A DNA stretch of 64,000 nt from Ectocarpus siliculosus. Taxonomy: Eukaryota; Sar; Phaeophyceae; Ectocarpales; Ectocarpaceae. Positions 22,501 to 37,500 of the stretch are shown piece by piece (within the stretch, counting starts at the first letter, position 1; each line of letters starts with the position of its first letter). The position numbers and the translations under genes were made by a program. The notes beneath the pieces are model-generated. The model was not told the DNA's origin. It saw only the letters and a program-made list of their open reading frames with translations, and searched no databases. The DNA is taken from assembly GCA_000310025.1 (NCBI GenBank), contig FN649739.1:1432775-1496774 (forward strand), read 5' to 3'.

Positions 22501-25500
22501 TTGATTCTTCCGCAGGTATCTTCGCCTGGAACGGGCGGGGCGTGTGCGCGAGTCAGTTTCACAACCAACGACGACCAGCAGCATCTCAACGAGTCACCAG
22601 CGTCTGTTGTGAACGCCGACGGTGCTACTTGTGAAGCAACTGCTGGTGCAATGGGTACTGCTGGTGCAGCCACTACTCAAGGGCCACCTTCAGCGTGGGC
22701 GGAGAAAAAACAAGACCAGGCTTCCGTGACATCGGGCGCGAAAGCTCGCCAGCTTAGCCCTCCGCACTGTGGTAGGGAAAAACAATTGTATCGAAAAAAC
22801 GTCTGTAGGCCCGCACCGATACGTACCATAGACTATGACAAGGAGGCGTTTCGACTAGTCGGACACTGGTCGCCTCGGCTTCCAAGTGGTTGGTCCGTGA
22901 TAACAGAAGCGCAGTCCAGTGTGCAGTGGGCGATAACCCCTGCCTGTCTCTCTGTTTACCGTTTCGGTAGCTTCAGGAACGGCCTCGACTGTAGCATAGG
23001 CGCCCCATCTTCAACGAACTACCCCCCACGAGAAGCATTGGTTGAATATCTCCCCCCCACCACGGCCATGACTCCGTCGCTGATTGATGAATGCATCACT
23101 ACGTACTAAAGACTGCAACGAGCGCCAGGTCAACAACCCCTTCTCCTCCAACGTCGCAGGAACGAAGAACGAAACCATTCTCTCTCCAGCTCGCAGCCGG
23201 ACAGCGGTGGGCCATCTTCCTCCTCTGAGCACGTCGCCTTCGTCGTTGTCGCCGGGAACGGCGGCGGCGTTAACGCCAGGCGGAAAGGAAGGAGCTTCAG
23301 CGAAAGTTGCACTCATGCCCCGAAGAACTACGTTGGGACCGACGATCTCGTGTGGCGACGGCAACAAGGACGATAACGTTGCGGTAGTATCCAAGGGATC
23401 GGGACATTCCGCGGGATCAGTGGCAAGGTCCCCCTCGGGGTCGGCAACGAGGAAAGAAACGGCAAAGCCTAAGAGCCTCTTGAAGCAAAGGACGGAGTCG
23501 TCCATACATCAGCAACCCGGCGGGAGGGGAAGAGGGGCCCCGCTGTTGGTTACTCGGCACAAAGATCGCTGGCAGGAGATGATGACGGTGTCCTCCGAGA
23601 TCACCGACAGAAAGTTCAGCGAAGGGAAATCGCCACGGACGACAAGGTTCTCCGCGAATGAGAGCGGCCGGGAGGAGGCGGCCGAAAGGAGACCTCGGTA
23701 CGACAAGATCAAGATGAGAAGCCCTGTCGCGAACGCCGGCAAGGGGAACGACTCGGAAGGCCAAGCTGCGACGGTGAAGTCCCCGGCACGAGCCTTCAAG
23801 CTCAAGATGATGGCCGGGGGAAGTTTTGGCGCTGTTGCCGTTGCTCAGAAAGTCGTCGCTGGGTTTCGGGGGGATCCAGACTGGGCATCTGGGGCATCGA
23901 GGATCGCAAAGAGAAGGTGCGAAAAGTTTTTCAGGCTGATCGAAAATGTGGGTATCACATTTGTGGGCCCACACAGCGAGAAACCCCCTACGTGTTTTTT
24001 TCGATATCTATGTATGATACCCCGCTCTGCACTCACTAATTAACACTCGGAAACCATGTTATCGAATTTTGTAGGTCAGCCTCACAGCGCACCGGTTCCG
24101 ACGACGACACCAGCGGGCCAAGGACAAGCTCGAAAAGGAAGGTTAACTCGAAGGGGGGGGCGGCCTCCCTAATCAGTGAAAAATCAAGGAGGGATCAGGC
24201 TTCTAGAAGATCGGTCGGAAGGCAAGTGGGCTGCAGACAGCCTAGTTGTCACTGCGTGTTTGTCTGGAACCATGCGTTATCTTGAGACGTCCGGACGGTG
24301 CCTCTTCAACTAGACTTCTTCGGAGCAAGAGATGACAATGTGGTTAGCGGGGTGGCAGTTTGTTTATGCTACAGTCTCTCGTGGGACAGAGATAAGTCAA
24401 GAAGGTGAGAGGCATTCCAGAAGGTTTCTCCCAAGGCAAGTGGACAGCGTACAGTTAGTCGGCGTGTAGGAAGCTGTACGTACTTCTGCAGAGTCTTCAT
24501 GCATGTTTGTTCGTTTTCAGTGTTACATTTCGCGTGGTTAAGTAACAACGGGCTGCATCCCTATGCGTCCTTTGCAGGCCGTCACTGAAGCAAAAATACT
24601 TTCTAGGGAAGGGACACACGACACACACGTAATACTACAGGGAGGAAAAAAATCAACTTCTGTACCACCTCGACTCGTTTGCTCTGGCGAAAAGGCGATT
24701 AACGCTTGGTGCAATGCCTGCCTGGACCGCGCGACCCCGACATACATCATGGGTTTGCGAGGGTATTTGATGCTGACAACCCAACACCCATCCCCCAACC
24801 CCACCGAACAATACACTGTGCACTGCAACCGCAGGAGAAATTCTGCATTCGTACAGGAGCAGACCGTGAGAAGAGGCGATGACGAGATAGACACGAAATC
24901 GAAGTCAAGCACGCATAGTGCCGCCGTCTTGCCGCAGATGCTCACCGCGGAAAATCTCAAGGGGATCGCTTCCGTGGAGGTGCTGTACGGAGTTCGGAGT
25001 ATCGGTTTGTTCCGGAGTGGTGCCCTGAACTAAAAACGCTATCATCTTCGTGTCGAACAAAAGAAAACGAAAGACAACAACACACCAGTAACGATAAAAC
25101 CAAGAACAACACCAGCACCGATAAAACCGAAAACAAAAACAGCAACAACAATAACAACAATAAACATCGACAACGACACGAGCAATTGCAACAACAACAA
25201 CAATAACAACAACAACAACAGCAATAGAAACTAGAAATGTGTTCCGCTTTGAACATCACCAGATGGAGATGGAGGGGATGGAATCGAAGGGGGACCCAGT
25301 CAAGGCAGAAGGCGAGGCCGCGAAGATCGTAGAGTGGATGCGACTGTCCTGCCCGGACATGGTGCCGATTGCCCCGCTGCTCAAGGAGCTCATGTTCACC
25401 GGATTTTCAGAAACTAGGTACAGTATCGTTGTGTTCTTTAACCGCGTTTGAAGGCAAGTAAAGTGTTTGCCTCGCCTGTCCTGGGTTGTTGGTTATGGTC

Positions 25501-28500
25501 GCCGGCGGGTCGTTGGAGGACATTGTCGAATGACGCGGTGTGCGATCGAAGATCCATTCTTGCTGCTTCACGACACCCGAGCTCCCTTCACACACGCGCG
25601 TCAACGCGATGTTAGGAGGAAAGCGGTGTTGTTACGCTGGAAGAAGATGCGCCGATATGATGCTCCGGTTCTTGCTTTGTGCTGCCGTCGTACGCAGGAT
25701 GACGGCCGCGTTTCCTCCAGACGTTCGTCACCGCAATCTCGAGCGGCTGGTTGTGGAGGTGGTTCGTACGGTCATCGACAACGAGGGGAAGCGCCTGCTG
25801 CTCATCATCGAGGACGCACAGTGGATGAACCAACTCAGCATGAAGCTCCTCCTCAAGGCAAGCGGCAGAACGCGGCAGTTGTAGTGAACCGCGGTGTCAT
25901 CGACGCCTATCTATGTCTCACGTAAACTGCTCCTCGAGGAATGTCAGAGTGAACAGAATCAGTACATGTTGATGCCTCTACGTCAACCACCCAACCACAT
26001 AGTAGTTTATTGTAGGAATTGCTCCTCGACAAATATAAGTGTAGAACGGAAAGGCCCGCTCAGAACGAAGTTGCGCTGGCAGAGCACAGGTTTGACTTGA
26101 CGTCGGTTCCATCCTTGGGGCTTGGGTTGGTCAGCTCGGTAGGAACGTACTCCTCGAAAGGCGTATCGAAGGACGTGCACGCCGAAGGTCATTCAGCCTT
26201 TGCCGATGAGGTACCACACGGTGTAAACCGCCAAACACTGAAGCTTCTCACAAAGGAGAACATAAGAAAGTTTGCGAAGTGCAGCGTGGATGATACGGTT
26301 GCTTTGTCATAGGTGTGTATGCATACGAAGTACAACTTGTATCGGAGAGCCTTACATCTACCTACAACGCAACGTCCTTGACTACTCCCGCCGATTGCGG
26401 CATATCGGAAAAATAATACAGGTGGCGAGAGCGGGACTGAGGCTGATGATCATCATCTCTGCCCGACCCTTCGAGGAGTACTTCGAGACGGTTCCACACG
26501 TAAGAAAAAAAACAAACATGTATCTGCTGAAAGTCGGGAATAAACCACCCGGATACCAGAGTCAGGAATGTGAAGAACTCAAACGTTGAACGGATCTTCA
26601 CATATCAAGCAGTAGTGAAGCAAAAACAGACACAAAAGTGCAGGTGGACTACAATACATATGGCGTATGAGAGTGGAGCGTGCTGCTCCGTACCACCCTA
26701 CGGATGCGATTCACTTCGACCTCAAAAACAAGCATCTGCACGCGGCACCACACAACACACCAACCCGAGCCTACCTGACCCGACCGAACCGGATCTGCAA
26801 GACGATATCAAACCATTCGGAGAGCAGCACCATTTTCTGTAGTTACGATGTCCCAGTCTAGATTCTGATAATAGACCAAGACGAAACCCGCCTCTCAGAC
26901 AAGCTGTTTTCAGCCCACAACACTGCCAATCTCCAGACCGATCATGTCAACCTTCAACCCAGCTACCTTTCCAAGCCATACTCAATTACGCCCCCCTCTT
27001 CTTCGCAACAATCTCTCCAGGATTTCACCACATTTCGGGAGATCGGAACGACGATAGAGATGTCCCCGCTGTCACCCTCGGATTGCCTCGTGCTGGCGCG
27101 CCACGTCATCGGGGAGGCCGTGATCGATGCCCACCCGGAGGCCGACCTGTTGCCCGAGGGGTCGGACATAGTCCTCCACGAGAAAAGCGGGGGAGGGAAC
27201 CCCCTGTTCGTGCGCAACATAGCCATCGTGAGCCTGGACATGTATCTCTGATGAAACGTCTCGTTGTTGCTTTCCGACTGCCCCTGGCATCCGTTTGTGA
27301 TTCGTGCCGGGAAGAGGCTAAAGGGCCCTTCGTTGAGCACTAGCGGCCACCGTGAAAGTCGCGCCTCCCGTTTGAACGTTGCACGGAGTGATCTCTTCGT
27401 CGACGCCCATGAGAATACCCTTTCTCTGTAACGAGCAAGGGTCCCCGAAGTGGTGAAAAACCGTTCACCAACGGAGGTAAAATCGCTTTGCTTGCAATAT
27501 GGCGAGGAAGTGCCAAACGTCGCCGATAGTCTCGGTTTAGCTGGTTCAAGAAAGGTGGAAGGTGTGAGAGTGAGGAGTGTGGAACGCTTTCGCCGTCATC
27601 TCCCCATCTCCGAGAGTCACAAGAATAGTCACGGTATTCTGTGAATCTTTCCTGGCAAATGTGTTCGGACGGTAGAACATTGTTCATGTAGTCCGACGAT
27701 CTTTGCCTGTCGCATGTGCATCATTACCCTAGGAAGATACTTAGATCCTTGTTTCCACAATTGTGGCCGAAGTTAATGGTTGATCTGTATATTGTGTTTT
27801 CCCTGCCTCAAGACACTACTGTCATATCCTCTGTACACTCAGTTCCGCACAATTGTTGTATCTATAAAATAGCGTATGTTGCATAGCATTCTTGCCTACC
27901 CCCTTAAGGGTCGATTGTTACAACACAAAAGGGTGGTGTTGGTAAGGTTTTGTCGAGAGCGTTTTAAAAACGCTTTGATTGCATCCGCTCGTTGATCATC
28001 TTCTGCGACAAGGTAGTCACGTACGGCTCATACTCCTTTTAAAGAAAGTTCAACCCCCCGGTTGATAGGCAGGCAGTACCAACACAAAAAACAGATATTT
28101 ACATCCGAACAGACTCTGCAACATTTCGGGTGCGGTAGGGAGGGGGTCGATGGCATCGCTGACCTCTCCGCAACGCTTCCCCACTGACTGTTCATGACGT
28201 GCGTTCGTTTCGCCACAAAGACGTTGCGGGACAATTTGGTGACGAGTGGTGCAGTCACCCCGCTGGTGGACCTCCCCGTTGGCTTTTTTCATGCGCTAAT
28301 CGTGAGCCGCTTCGATGCGCTCGAGCCGCCGGAGCAGACTGTTCTAAAGGCCGGCACAGGTGCGTCGTCGGACCGCTGTCGGACGATTCCCTTCCTGTTT
28401 TGGTGAAATTCGTTTTTTCATGTTCGGAATCCGATGCAAAGAGGTGTACTAGTAGTGGTTAGCCTTTCCAAGGGCAGCACTACGATTCGCCGACATAGAA

Positions 28501-31500
28501 AAGACTCGCAGGAATTTCGTGGCCTTGATCCATCTTACATCGGACTAAAACGAGAGCTTCTGCTTGCCTGAAAAAACAGTCATCGGGGCGACGTTCAGCA
28601 AGGACCTGCTGCTGCACATGCTGCCGAACAACAGCCGGTACAGGACCGAGAACCTGCACGAAGCCCTCCTTAAGCTGATCGAGGCCAACTTCATCTCGAG
28701 GTCGGTGGTTGGACGGACGGAGCACTTCAGCTTCGTGCACACCTCGGTCCAAGAGGTACGGTTACCGCCGGCCGGCGAATACACAGAAAAGCGACATTTC
28801 AAAACGTTGTACATGGTGGAGGGTTGGCAGGAAACAGTTGAGCAACACGAGAGATTGACTATGGTGCGGTAGTTACCACACCACAGTTCCGTCAACAATA
28901 AACCAATACTAGGCCAGCAATGTATAGCCTTCGACCCTTACCTTGAGATCATCGTTGATATGGCGGCAGAAAAGTTCAGAGGTTTAGTGCGCGACTTCGG
29001 TCTGGGAAGTACGGTGACGGAAGGGTAAAGGCCGCTCAAGAAAGGGCAAACAGTTGTAACGATTCGCGCTTTATAACTCTTCTTGTCGGTATAAGTCAAG
29101 AACAAAGGTCAAAACCTATTCGAAATTGATTGCGTGACCTTCGCTCGAGAACAGCTTGGGCGGAGGACCTGACGGAGTGTTCGACTTCTTCCACATCCCG
29201 GGTTCGGGTTCGTTGTGACAATCTTCTCCTCCCTCCGTCAATCTGAAGAACGAATCAGCGAAAAGAACACTTGTGACTGTGCATCATTGTCACACTGCTG
29301 TTTGCTCGTGATATTTATTGTTCGATGCCGAATTCCGTGTCCTTCTGTCAGACGGTGTACACAATGATGCTCACGGACCAGAAGGAGAGCCTCCACGAGG
29401 TGTGTGCGCAGTGGCACGAGAAGCACAACAAGGGGAACGCCAACTACCAGAGCGTCATCATGCACCACTGGATGAGATCCAGCAACACCCCCAAGAAGGT
29501 GGGGAGGATTTTTGGTGATGGTGCTGTAACCCCGGTTTCGTCTGCGCCCCGAACAAGTTGTTGCCGTCGTCAAAACCACTCCCGTCAACTTATCTAGTAT
29601 AGGGAATGTAGTGCTGCGACGAAGCCGAGAGGCAACAGACATCCCAATTTAATGTTGCTGAAACGAAGCGTCGGATCACGCATCCTTTGTCAACCGTAGA
29701 AGAGGAGGTGCAATGGCTACGCCCATCTGAGCCGATCGATCAATGAGCTAGGACGCTGCTGCTTGTGATTTTCTTGTCGGCTGGCGCATGCCTTGTACAC
29801 AAGCACAACTGATAGGACTGGACATCGCGCTAAATTGTGAACATTTTCAAATCTGCTTCCAAAACCAAGCGGTTGATCAAACAACTGTCTGAGACAATTA
29901 GTGGACGGCATCTTTCAGCGGATAACCGGCGGACTAACGTATTCGACCATTTCTCATGCACGCCAATTGTGGTCAACTGCTTGTGCGGTTGTATCCCTGC
30001 CGTATGCTTCTCTGGGACCGATATGGATAATCGTTGTCCTGGAACGGGTTTGCAGAAGGATGATCATATTTCGCTCATGACTGACTTTCTTGATGTTCAG
30101 GTGGAGTGCCATTTAATGGCGGCGAATAAAGCGCATGAGGTCTCTGAGCATGAGGTGGTGAGTCGTTGTCGTTGCCGCTGCTTGTGGTGATGATAGGGGC
30201 TGGGACTGGAGCTGCGAAGCGGGTTGCCCCGAAAGGAAATCATTCACACCTTCTGTCATTCAATTCAACATTGACCCTTGCTTGAGTGCGGACCACTGCC
30301 TTCTTCGATCATCGACTCACGCAAGACCTGCCTATCTCTGGAAGAACAACCAAGTAGAACAAAGACGGCTCCTGTCAAGTAAAACGTTCACCATGGACGG
30401 AAGACATGTGAGGTAGTGAATCTGAGAGAGTTTAGGACCTTCGTTCGCGAATTTTAAGTTTACAAATTCATTGCTTTGACCGAAGTTGTGTGAAGCCCGA
30501 TCTGAACGCGCCCCCCCCCCGCGCTCGCCTCCGTTATAGGTTATTCAACACATGCTGGCGCTGCTGGCCATTGCGTTTGGGAAGGACATGGCGACGGCCA
30601 CAGTCATCTCCCTCGAGCCGTTTCTGGAGGCCACCCAACCGTCTCTCAACAAGCAAGACACAGCAGCCTCGAAATTACCGCCGCCACCTCCGCGGCCAGC
30701 GGCCACCGCTGGGTCCGTTCCGAAAAGTGACCCTGCCGGCAGCGATCGAGACACCGTCGAGCAGCGTCAAAAAACAGACGTGACGATTCACAGGAAAAGT
30801 AGCGGTCAAGATGACGCAGCAGGTTGGTACAATGACACCAAGTGTCGCCGGAATGACAAAATGCACACGTCTCACAATAAGGTGAAAACGAAACCACTTT
30901 CCAGCGTTGGTGCTTTCGCGTCATCTCTTCCGAGTAAACGACTTTTGCTGCAGCCCATGGGAAACGTGCGCACCGCGCGGCGGCCTCTCTGCCGACCAAC
31001 CGTTCTGGCCTAACCGGACAGATCCTCAACAGGCGATCGCCAAGAAATTCTTGAGACTGAATCCGTCTCAGGAATGAGGGATGAAGCTCAGCTTGCGTTT
31101 CGGGCTCCGCAATAGTCGCCGGTCAAGAACCAAACGAGTGCTCATGAGCAGGAGAGAAGTAAGTCGCAACGCGAATCGTAGCAACATGAGCTAGTAGCAC
31201 CAACGACAATGCCAACCCTAACAACAACGAGCAGGCATGGCAGCAGGGAGGACAGGGGAAGCAACCGGCGAGGGGCACGCGTCGGGCCTCTGCGGTTGGT
31301 TCACTGATGGTTTGGGAGCAACCGGGCTATCGCGTCGACGTCGGCGCTTCTCGTCCATGGTGGTGCCGGTATGTGACGGAGGTCGTAGACTTATGTCGGC
31401 TCGCGACTCGCGATAATTCGACGAGCTTGGTGAAAATCAAACGCCTGCGCGCGTCTCGTTCATCGATGATCTATTTTGAGCCCAGTACCTTCTTGAAATA

Positions 31501-34500
31501 CAACCAAAGGAATCAGGAGAGTTGTGGAACCGCTGCTTTTGTCTTCGGTCTCCCTTTGCAAACGAAATCAGACCGCGACGAAACAACTAACAACCGGGAG
31601 TTCCCACGAGCAGTTGGTACGTGTAAGGTACGTTTTGAAGAGTGAACGAAGGGCACGAAGGAGGGAAAATATCGTTCAAGAGGTCTCTACGATGGCTGCC
31701 TCTTGGAAATATCGATCGACTGACCTCTTGGTGATGCCCTCGATGGGCGTCGAAATCGGGCACGCCAGACCCATCGCACCCCATTTCTACAGTATCAAGC
31801 ACACGCGTTTGGTCAAGTGTACGGACTTTCGCCGCAATGGGTTTCGAGGCTGTTCAACCAACTCCAGCAAATAAGACATGACTTGTACCTGCTACGCCAT
31901 CAGTTATCCTTGGCACGGCAAGCTGGTTCCGAGAGCGCCGCGATCGTCTCAAAAACAGGTTGCGGCTCCTCTGACGGGAAAGGAGGCAGAGGCTGCCGAG
32001 CGACTACACGCGGCTAGGACAGCGGCTAGGCTGGGGTGTTCGGTGGGCAACCTCACCAAGCGCCAGCGAGAAATGCTAGTAGCCAAGGTACGATCCTGGG
32101 GCTACATGCGTGTGAAGAAGCAAGAGTCTGCGTTGCGTGATCTGCGCAATTTCGTGGCCATCGTTTCCTACGAGTCAGCTTTAGACCACGCCAAAGAAAC
32201 TCAACAGGGAAGAAACTCAAAAGGGCCTTACGAGGAGAGAGAAACATGGGTAGTGGCGAATGGACGCGAAACGAAACCCTACCCGCTGCTTTTACGAGGC
32301 GACGTAATAGGTTTAGCTATCACCCATTCTTGCCCAGTCTTGTTAGTGGCACCTCTCTCTGCGGCGTCGATACGGCGTTGCTCCGACCACAACCTAAATC
32401 GGAACCCTTTCCCTATCCCAAATTGTACCCACTATTGCATCAGGATCAAGAGTGGTTGTGGGCGGCCGACTTCTTGCCGTGGCTAGAGTTTTCGGATCCT
32501 CTTTTCTCTCCGACCTTGGTGGCGAGATGGATCGGTGCGATAGGAATGGCGCACCTGCACCTTGGACGGCTACTGCCCGCCCACAACCACATGCAGGTCT
32601 GCTGCTTCTGCCGCAGTATGTTATCAATTTCTTGCAGTCCACGTTGACGCAGACGCGTCACACAAGCGCTTCGTCCACCATAACGTCGAAATTTAGACAC
32701 AGCACACAAGGTTACCCCCGACTCTGCTACATCAAGTCGCTGTCCCCCACGCAAAACGCCGGCGAAACTCGCACTCGTCTACCACGTGCGCATACGTTCT
32801 TGGTACATGTCGGTGTTTCAGGAGGCACTGGTCTATCTTGGCTTCCCGGCCGTGCCATCCCAAGCACTTCCTTTCGACAGGGCCGCCTGCCTCGCCAAGG
32901 AGTTCTTCTTGATGCAGGGACCTGCTAGAGACAGCGACGACACGCTGTTCGCGGCCAAGCTGTACGGCGCCATCGCCGACATTAGCATCAAGGTAAGTCA
33001 AGTACACCGTGACTGGGTGGGGGAATGGGTTATCGGCAGGTGGTCCGATTGTTAGGTGAGGCTACGCAGGGTTTTTTTCTTGTTTGGTAGGGCGCAGCAT
33101 ACGATGGCAAGCAGGATGACGTATCGGGTCAACAACTCAATCAGTTAACGGGAATTGACCTCGGGCTTCAGCCTTGAGCAAGGTGCGACCAAGAAATGAT
33201 GCACGCCTACGTCAGACCGGTTGATACCGTGCCCAGCTGTAGAGCAACCGGCACGAAGGAAAATAGGCTCTAGCTCCTCAGCGGTACTGATGAAAACCCG
33301 AGCTTTCTGTCCTATTTGGAAGACGGATAAAGGTGGAATCCTTGCTTCTGCCTTTTTCTTCGTACAAGCACGTGATATGAATCGCAGGGACCCGAACTCC
33401 GGCCGAGCAAACATGAGGTATCTTAACCCTACCCTCATCACCACGGGATCGTAAGCCCTGATTCCAACCCTGAACCTTCTCCGAACGATCACCTAACCTG
33501 GCTTACGTGAATATTTCGCTGGGCAGTCGAGCAGCCGCAACGCTGCCTCCTTATATCGCCTGGTGACTCATTTTGGGCAAACACGTTGTCCAGGCTGCAA
33601 TTTCAGCAACGACGAATGGTTTGTTGTGGAATGTCGAGAAAATTTCCAAGGTTGTCCCGCCTCCACCACAAAGAAGGACCAATCGGAATACATTCACACG
33701 AAATGCACGTCATACCATAGCCCCAGATCCGAGCCAGTGTGCATGTGAACATCTTTGTGCTGCCCAGCCTAGGTGCTTCGAGGGTTTTCGAGATACCATG
33801 TAGGAAGCATTGGAACATCGACAGCAAGAATATCTCGAAAAGCGACAAGAGAGTGTTCTCCTCAAAGCAATGGGTGTGCCAATCACGGCTGCCTTCGATG
33901 TGCCAAGCCCAAGTCTAAAGACCTTCGCGTTCGTGGCAGACGTACGTCGACCAAGGTAGCCCTATCCCTGATTGCGGGCACGTTCGTGTTGTTTTTGTCT
34001 GGTAGACGGGAATGGGCGGAAACCTTTCCTTCATCAACCGCCTCGTCAAAGTGAGTACACGCAAGGTGGACTTTGTGGACAAGACGCAAGAAGGCATACG
34101 GCTCCTTCTCAACCTCGCTCACGAGGTATGGCTGCATGTACAGTAGTTGGTGGTGTTTCGATTGGTACTTCATGGCCGCCTTTGTGGAACTTTTTGGTTG
34201 CTGAAACGGAGAGGGCATCAATGTTGAAAAGTGGTCACACTCTTACAGGAAACAACTCCCCTCAACTCCAGTTGGGACCAGCCGTAGGCGGTTCGCCTCG
34301 GTTTCGTTATGCAAATATTCTCCCGCAATGTTAGGTTTTTCGCTTCGTTCTGTTCATGTGCGTGCGGTCATGCAAACCGCCCGGCAAGGGCCCGTGCTGA
34401 CCCTTCGTTCCAACAGAGATGGTGCTTTCGCGTTTGCTCACCTTGTGGCTGAAGCTGAAACCTGCCAAATGCTGCCCCAACGCTCGCCCAACCCCAATCC

Positions 34501-37500
34501 ATTCTCAGGAGCTGGCAAAAGGACACCACGACAAGACCGAGTCCCTGCTGGATCGCGCCCTTGCTCTGTCCATCGACATTGGCGACCCAATCACGAGGGT
34601 GAGGAAACAAAATTGTAAGAGAAAAACGCCTCTTGTCGCGGGGGAGACGTTTCGTCCGGGCGGTAGCCGCTGGAGGTCACTGTTGGCCGTTGTTGGACAG
34701 GTTTCGCGTCAAGCGGAGGGAAGTAAGTTCTTGCACTTGTTGGTGGACCAACTCCACCGAAAATTATTGTATTTTCTCGTGGCGCTTTCGAGCCACACAA
34801 GAACAAAGCGCTCTTTAAGCCAGCCACCAAGATTGTTACGTAGCTTCTCACACCAAACCTATGCTTGTAGCATTAGCGTGTGCCGCCCTTCGCCTGAAAC
34901 GTGTTTCCTCCGTGCATCGTCTACGTTTCAGTGCTGGCAAATATCGCGTAACTTCGTTCATTCGGCTGTGGAAAACTGCTTCAATCGCTGGCCCATGGTA
35001 TGGTATGCACTTGAATAATTTTTGCCCTCTCCGGGGGCCACGCCCCTCCGCGACATGCGCTCGTCACAACACAAAGGGCATCGCTCTTATTGCTTCGGGC
35101 ACGTACAACGCTGGGGAGGGACTAGTCACGGAGGCGGAGGAGCACTTCGCTGAAGCTTTCGAAATGTTTGCGCCGGTGAGAACAACAAGGAGTGAACAGG
35201 CACATCCAGTGCAAAATTGTGAAGTTGTGTAGAAATCAGTTTCTATTTGGAGGAAAGCTGGTTTAGTTTAGAAGGCAGGGGTAGCTTGACAACAGTTGTT
35301 TTGATTCCCATTGTAGGACAAAGATACCCTCGAGGTGGGGCAGAGAGAGTGTTGTTGGAGTGACTTGCGGAAACCTTGTAGACTGAACCTCTCGGTTCCA
35401 TCGGAACAAACGTGAGAGGGAGATTACTTCGTAGACGTTGGCCGGGTCTACAGGGGTCATCTCTCATGCAGTGCTGGTGAGTGAAACCTTCCGCGTGATA
35501 TTTCAACATTGCATGTCCGTGGCTCTATGCTTGTTTAATGGTACATGGTACACCGCGCTTCTCTCTCAATCTTGTCGACTTCCACTGTATGACGATAACT
35601 CCGCGAATAGTCTGTAGTGCACAGAGAGAGCCGACGACCATCTTACTTGTACTCGTGATCTAGATCAAGACCACGGGTGACGAGCCGGACATTGAGCGGG
35701 TAGAGTAACATTTCGGGTTTTTAATACTTCGTTCGTTCTTTGTTGCTGGGCTGGTATCGTTCCGTCGAGTTCACTTTCGACAATCTTATCCCACGGGCGC
35801 AATGTTGGACGACGTGCAGCAATCTTGGAGCCTGGATTCCGCCGCATTTTATCAATCATCTATCGCCATGCGGTATCAAACGAACTGAACGCTTAGTTCC
35901 GTCGTTCGGTCTATCTACATTGATAACATACTACGCAGAAACGAACGATCTTCTAACGGCACCACGCGTGCTGTTCACCAACTGAAACAAAAAACATGTC
36001 TAGGCCGGTGACTACTCTCGATGTGGGGAGGTCGTGGTGGGATCGGCTTACGCAAAGCTGTGCTCCGGAGACACGCCGGAGGCCTTGTCCATGTTCAATG
36101 AGGTCCGAGATACGGCCATCTCCCACAACGACGACTATCTTTCCCAGGTACAAACACGGCACGCTTTTTGTTTGTCCTTTCGCCACGAAAAACTGGCCGA
36201 ACGCAGAACCAACCGCAACTAGATAGTTCTCGAGTCCATCGAGTTAGTTGCAGAAGAAAGGTTTTCGTAGTCGACAGATCTGGATTTCAGAACGGAATAG
36301 AAGAGAGCGTTTCCGTCACGACTGCTGTGTAGCTGCCCCTACAAGGGTATCCAACTTCTCCGCTGCCTGTTTCTCCCGCGGGAAAAAGGCCTCGCTGCAC
36401 GGAGCGGCCTTGGTGCACGCCATCACGGGAAACATGGCGGAGGCTTCCGCCGGCCTGGCGAAGATGAGGTCTATTGTAGAGGAGGACTGGGCCCGTCGAA
36501 GGGGCAGGAGGGGCAGGACGGCCGCCGCCACGGAGGGCACGAGCCACGCCTCCCTGGTGGTCATGGAAACCCTCGGCGCCTATCTGGCGGCATCGCGGGT
36601 AAGGCATAGGCGGATCTCAGGCGTGTACCCTTGGTCCTCCGCTGTGTTGACTGGATAAGACTCTCTCTATGTGTGTCTTGCTTTTCCCTAACCAAGTCTT
36701 GTACCTGATTGTACCAAGCGTTGCTGTGCCGCCGTAGTCCGAGCAACGGTTGAGCAACACGAGTTCAGCTTGACACTTCGATGATCTGCTGGTCTCTCAA
36801 CTTCCAAAGGCGACCACCCCGTGGGTGGTTACACCACGGTCTTACGACCCCCCTCGACAACGATTGATCTTTGAATCCCACCCCCCACTGCATCCAGGGC
36901 GACGGAAAAGCAGCGCTGAAGGGCGTGTGCCGAGCATCTCTCCGCCTGTCCCGGGCAGGTGCTCTGCGCTTCAGCTCCGGCCTGTTCTTGCACTTAGCCA
37001 CGGACGCATGTTTCACGATCTTGGAGCAGGTACAACAACACCGTGCGTCATTCACTCGTTGAGATTGGTGGCTTGGTTCCGCCAGCTCACCTGGGCCTTC
37101 GCTCTTCGGGTTCGTCCCATCCCTTGTCATTTTTGTGGGCTCGCCTGGGACTTCGCTCTTCGGGTTCGTCCCATCCCTTGTCACTATTGTGGGGGATACG
37201 TTTCTGGTGGGAACCCCTTGCGATGATGATTTTCGCGCGCTGCATGTATAATTGTACATTTCCAACCGAAACCTGTTTTTCGCTCACGCCTTGGAGCAGG
37301 ACATGCTTCCTCCCGGGCCTGACAGCTATCGAAGAGTTATCGCAGCGGCAAGGCTTCTCATTCGCACCCTCGGACGATTTGCTCAGGTACACACGAGTCA
37401 AGAGTGACTAGAGAGGCACGATCCACATTCGGTACGGCCTGGGTAGAAATTCGCATCCCTTTTAAATCCTGGAAGGCTCTCTTCGGGCTGGGGCCGTTGC

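Larger units (their letters stand above)
20361..26499 (+). other. P-loop NTPase module (AAA/STAND-like) of the cyclase
   Basis: Exon 20367-20498 carries DLMIGVTAELEVLENSVRRL and ends RPVILLGQ; exon 21286-21445 starts SGSGKTRLVRSAQ. The join gives a Walker A motif GQSGSGKT, split by an intron of about 790 bases. Exon 21707-21828 carries AIITVCRNVHANTPYCIWNS. Walker B is in exon 25698-25857 (KRLLLIIEDAQWMN), and the next strand with a sensor-like SARPFEEYF in exon 26422-26499. The same arrangement follows C2 in animal soluble cyclase, where this module is thought to be regulatory. The Walker A Lys and Thr and the Walker B acidic pair are intact, so nucleotide binding is likely. Confidence 0.85.

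Noticed and set aside
23417-23974. 185-codon minus-strand frame
   Set aside because: Antisense shadow of the long insert exon of the cyclase.
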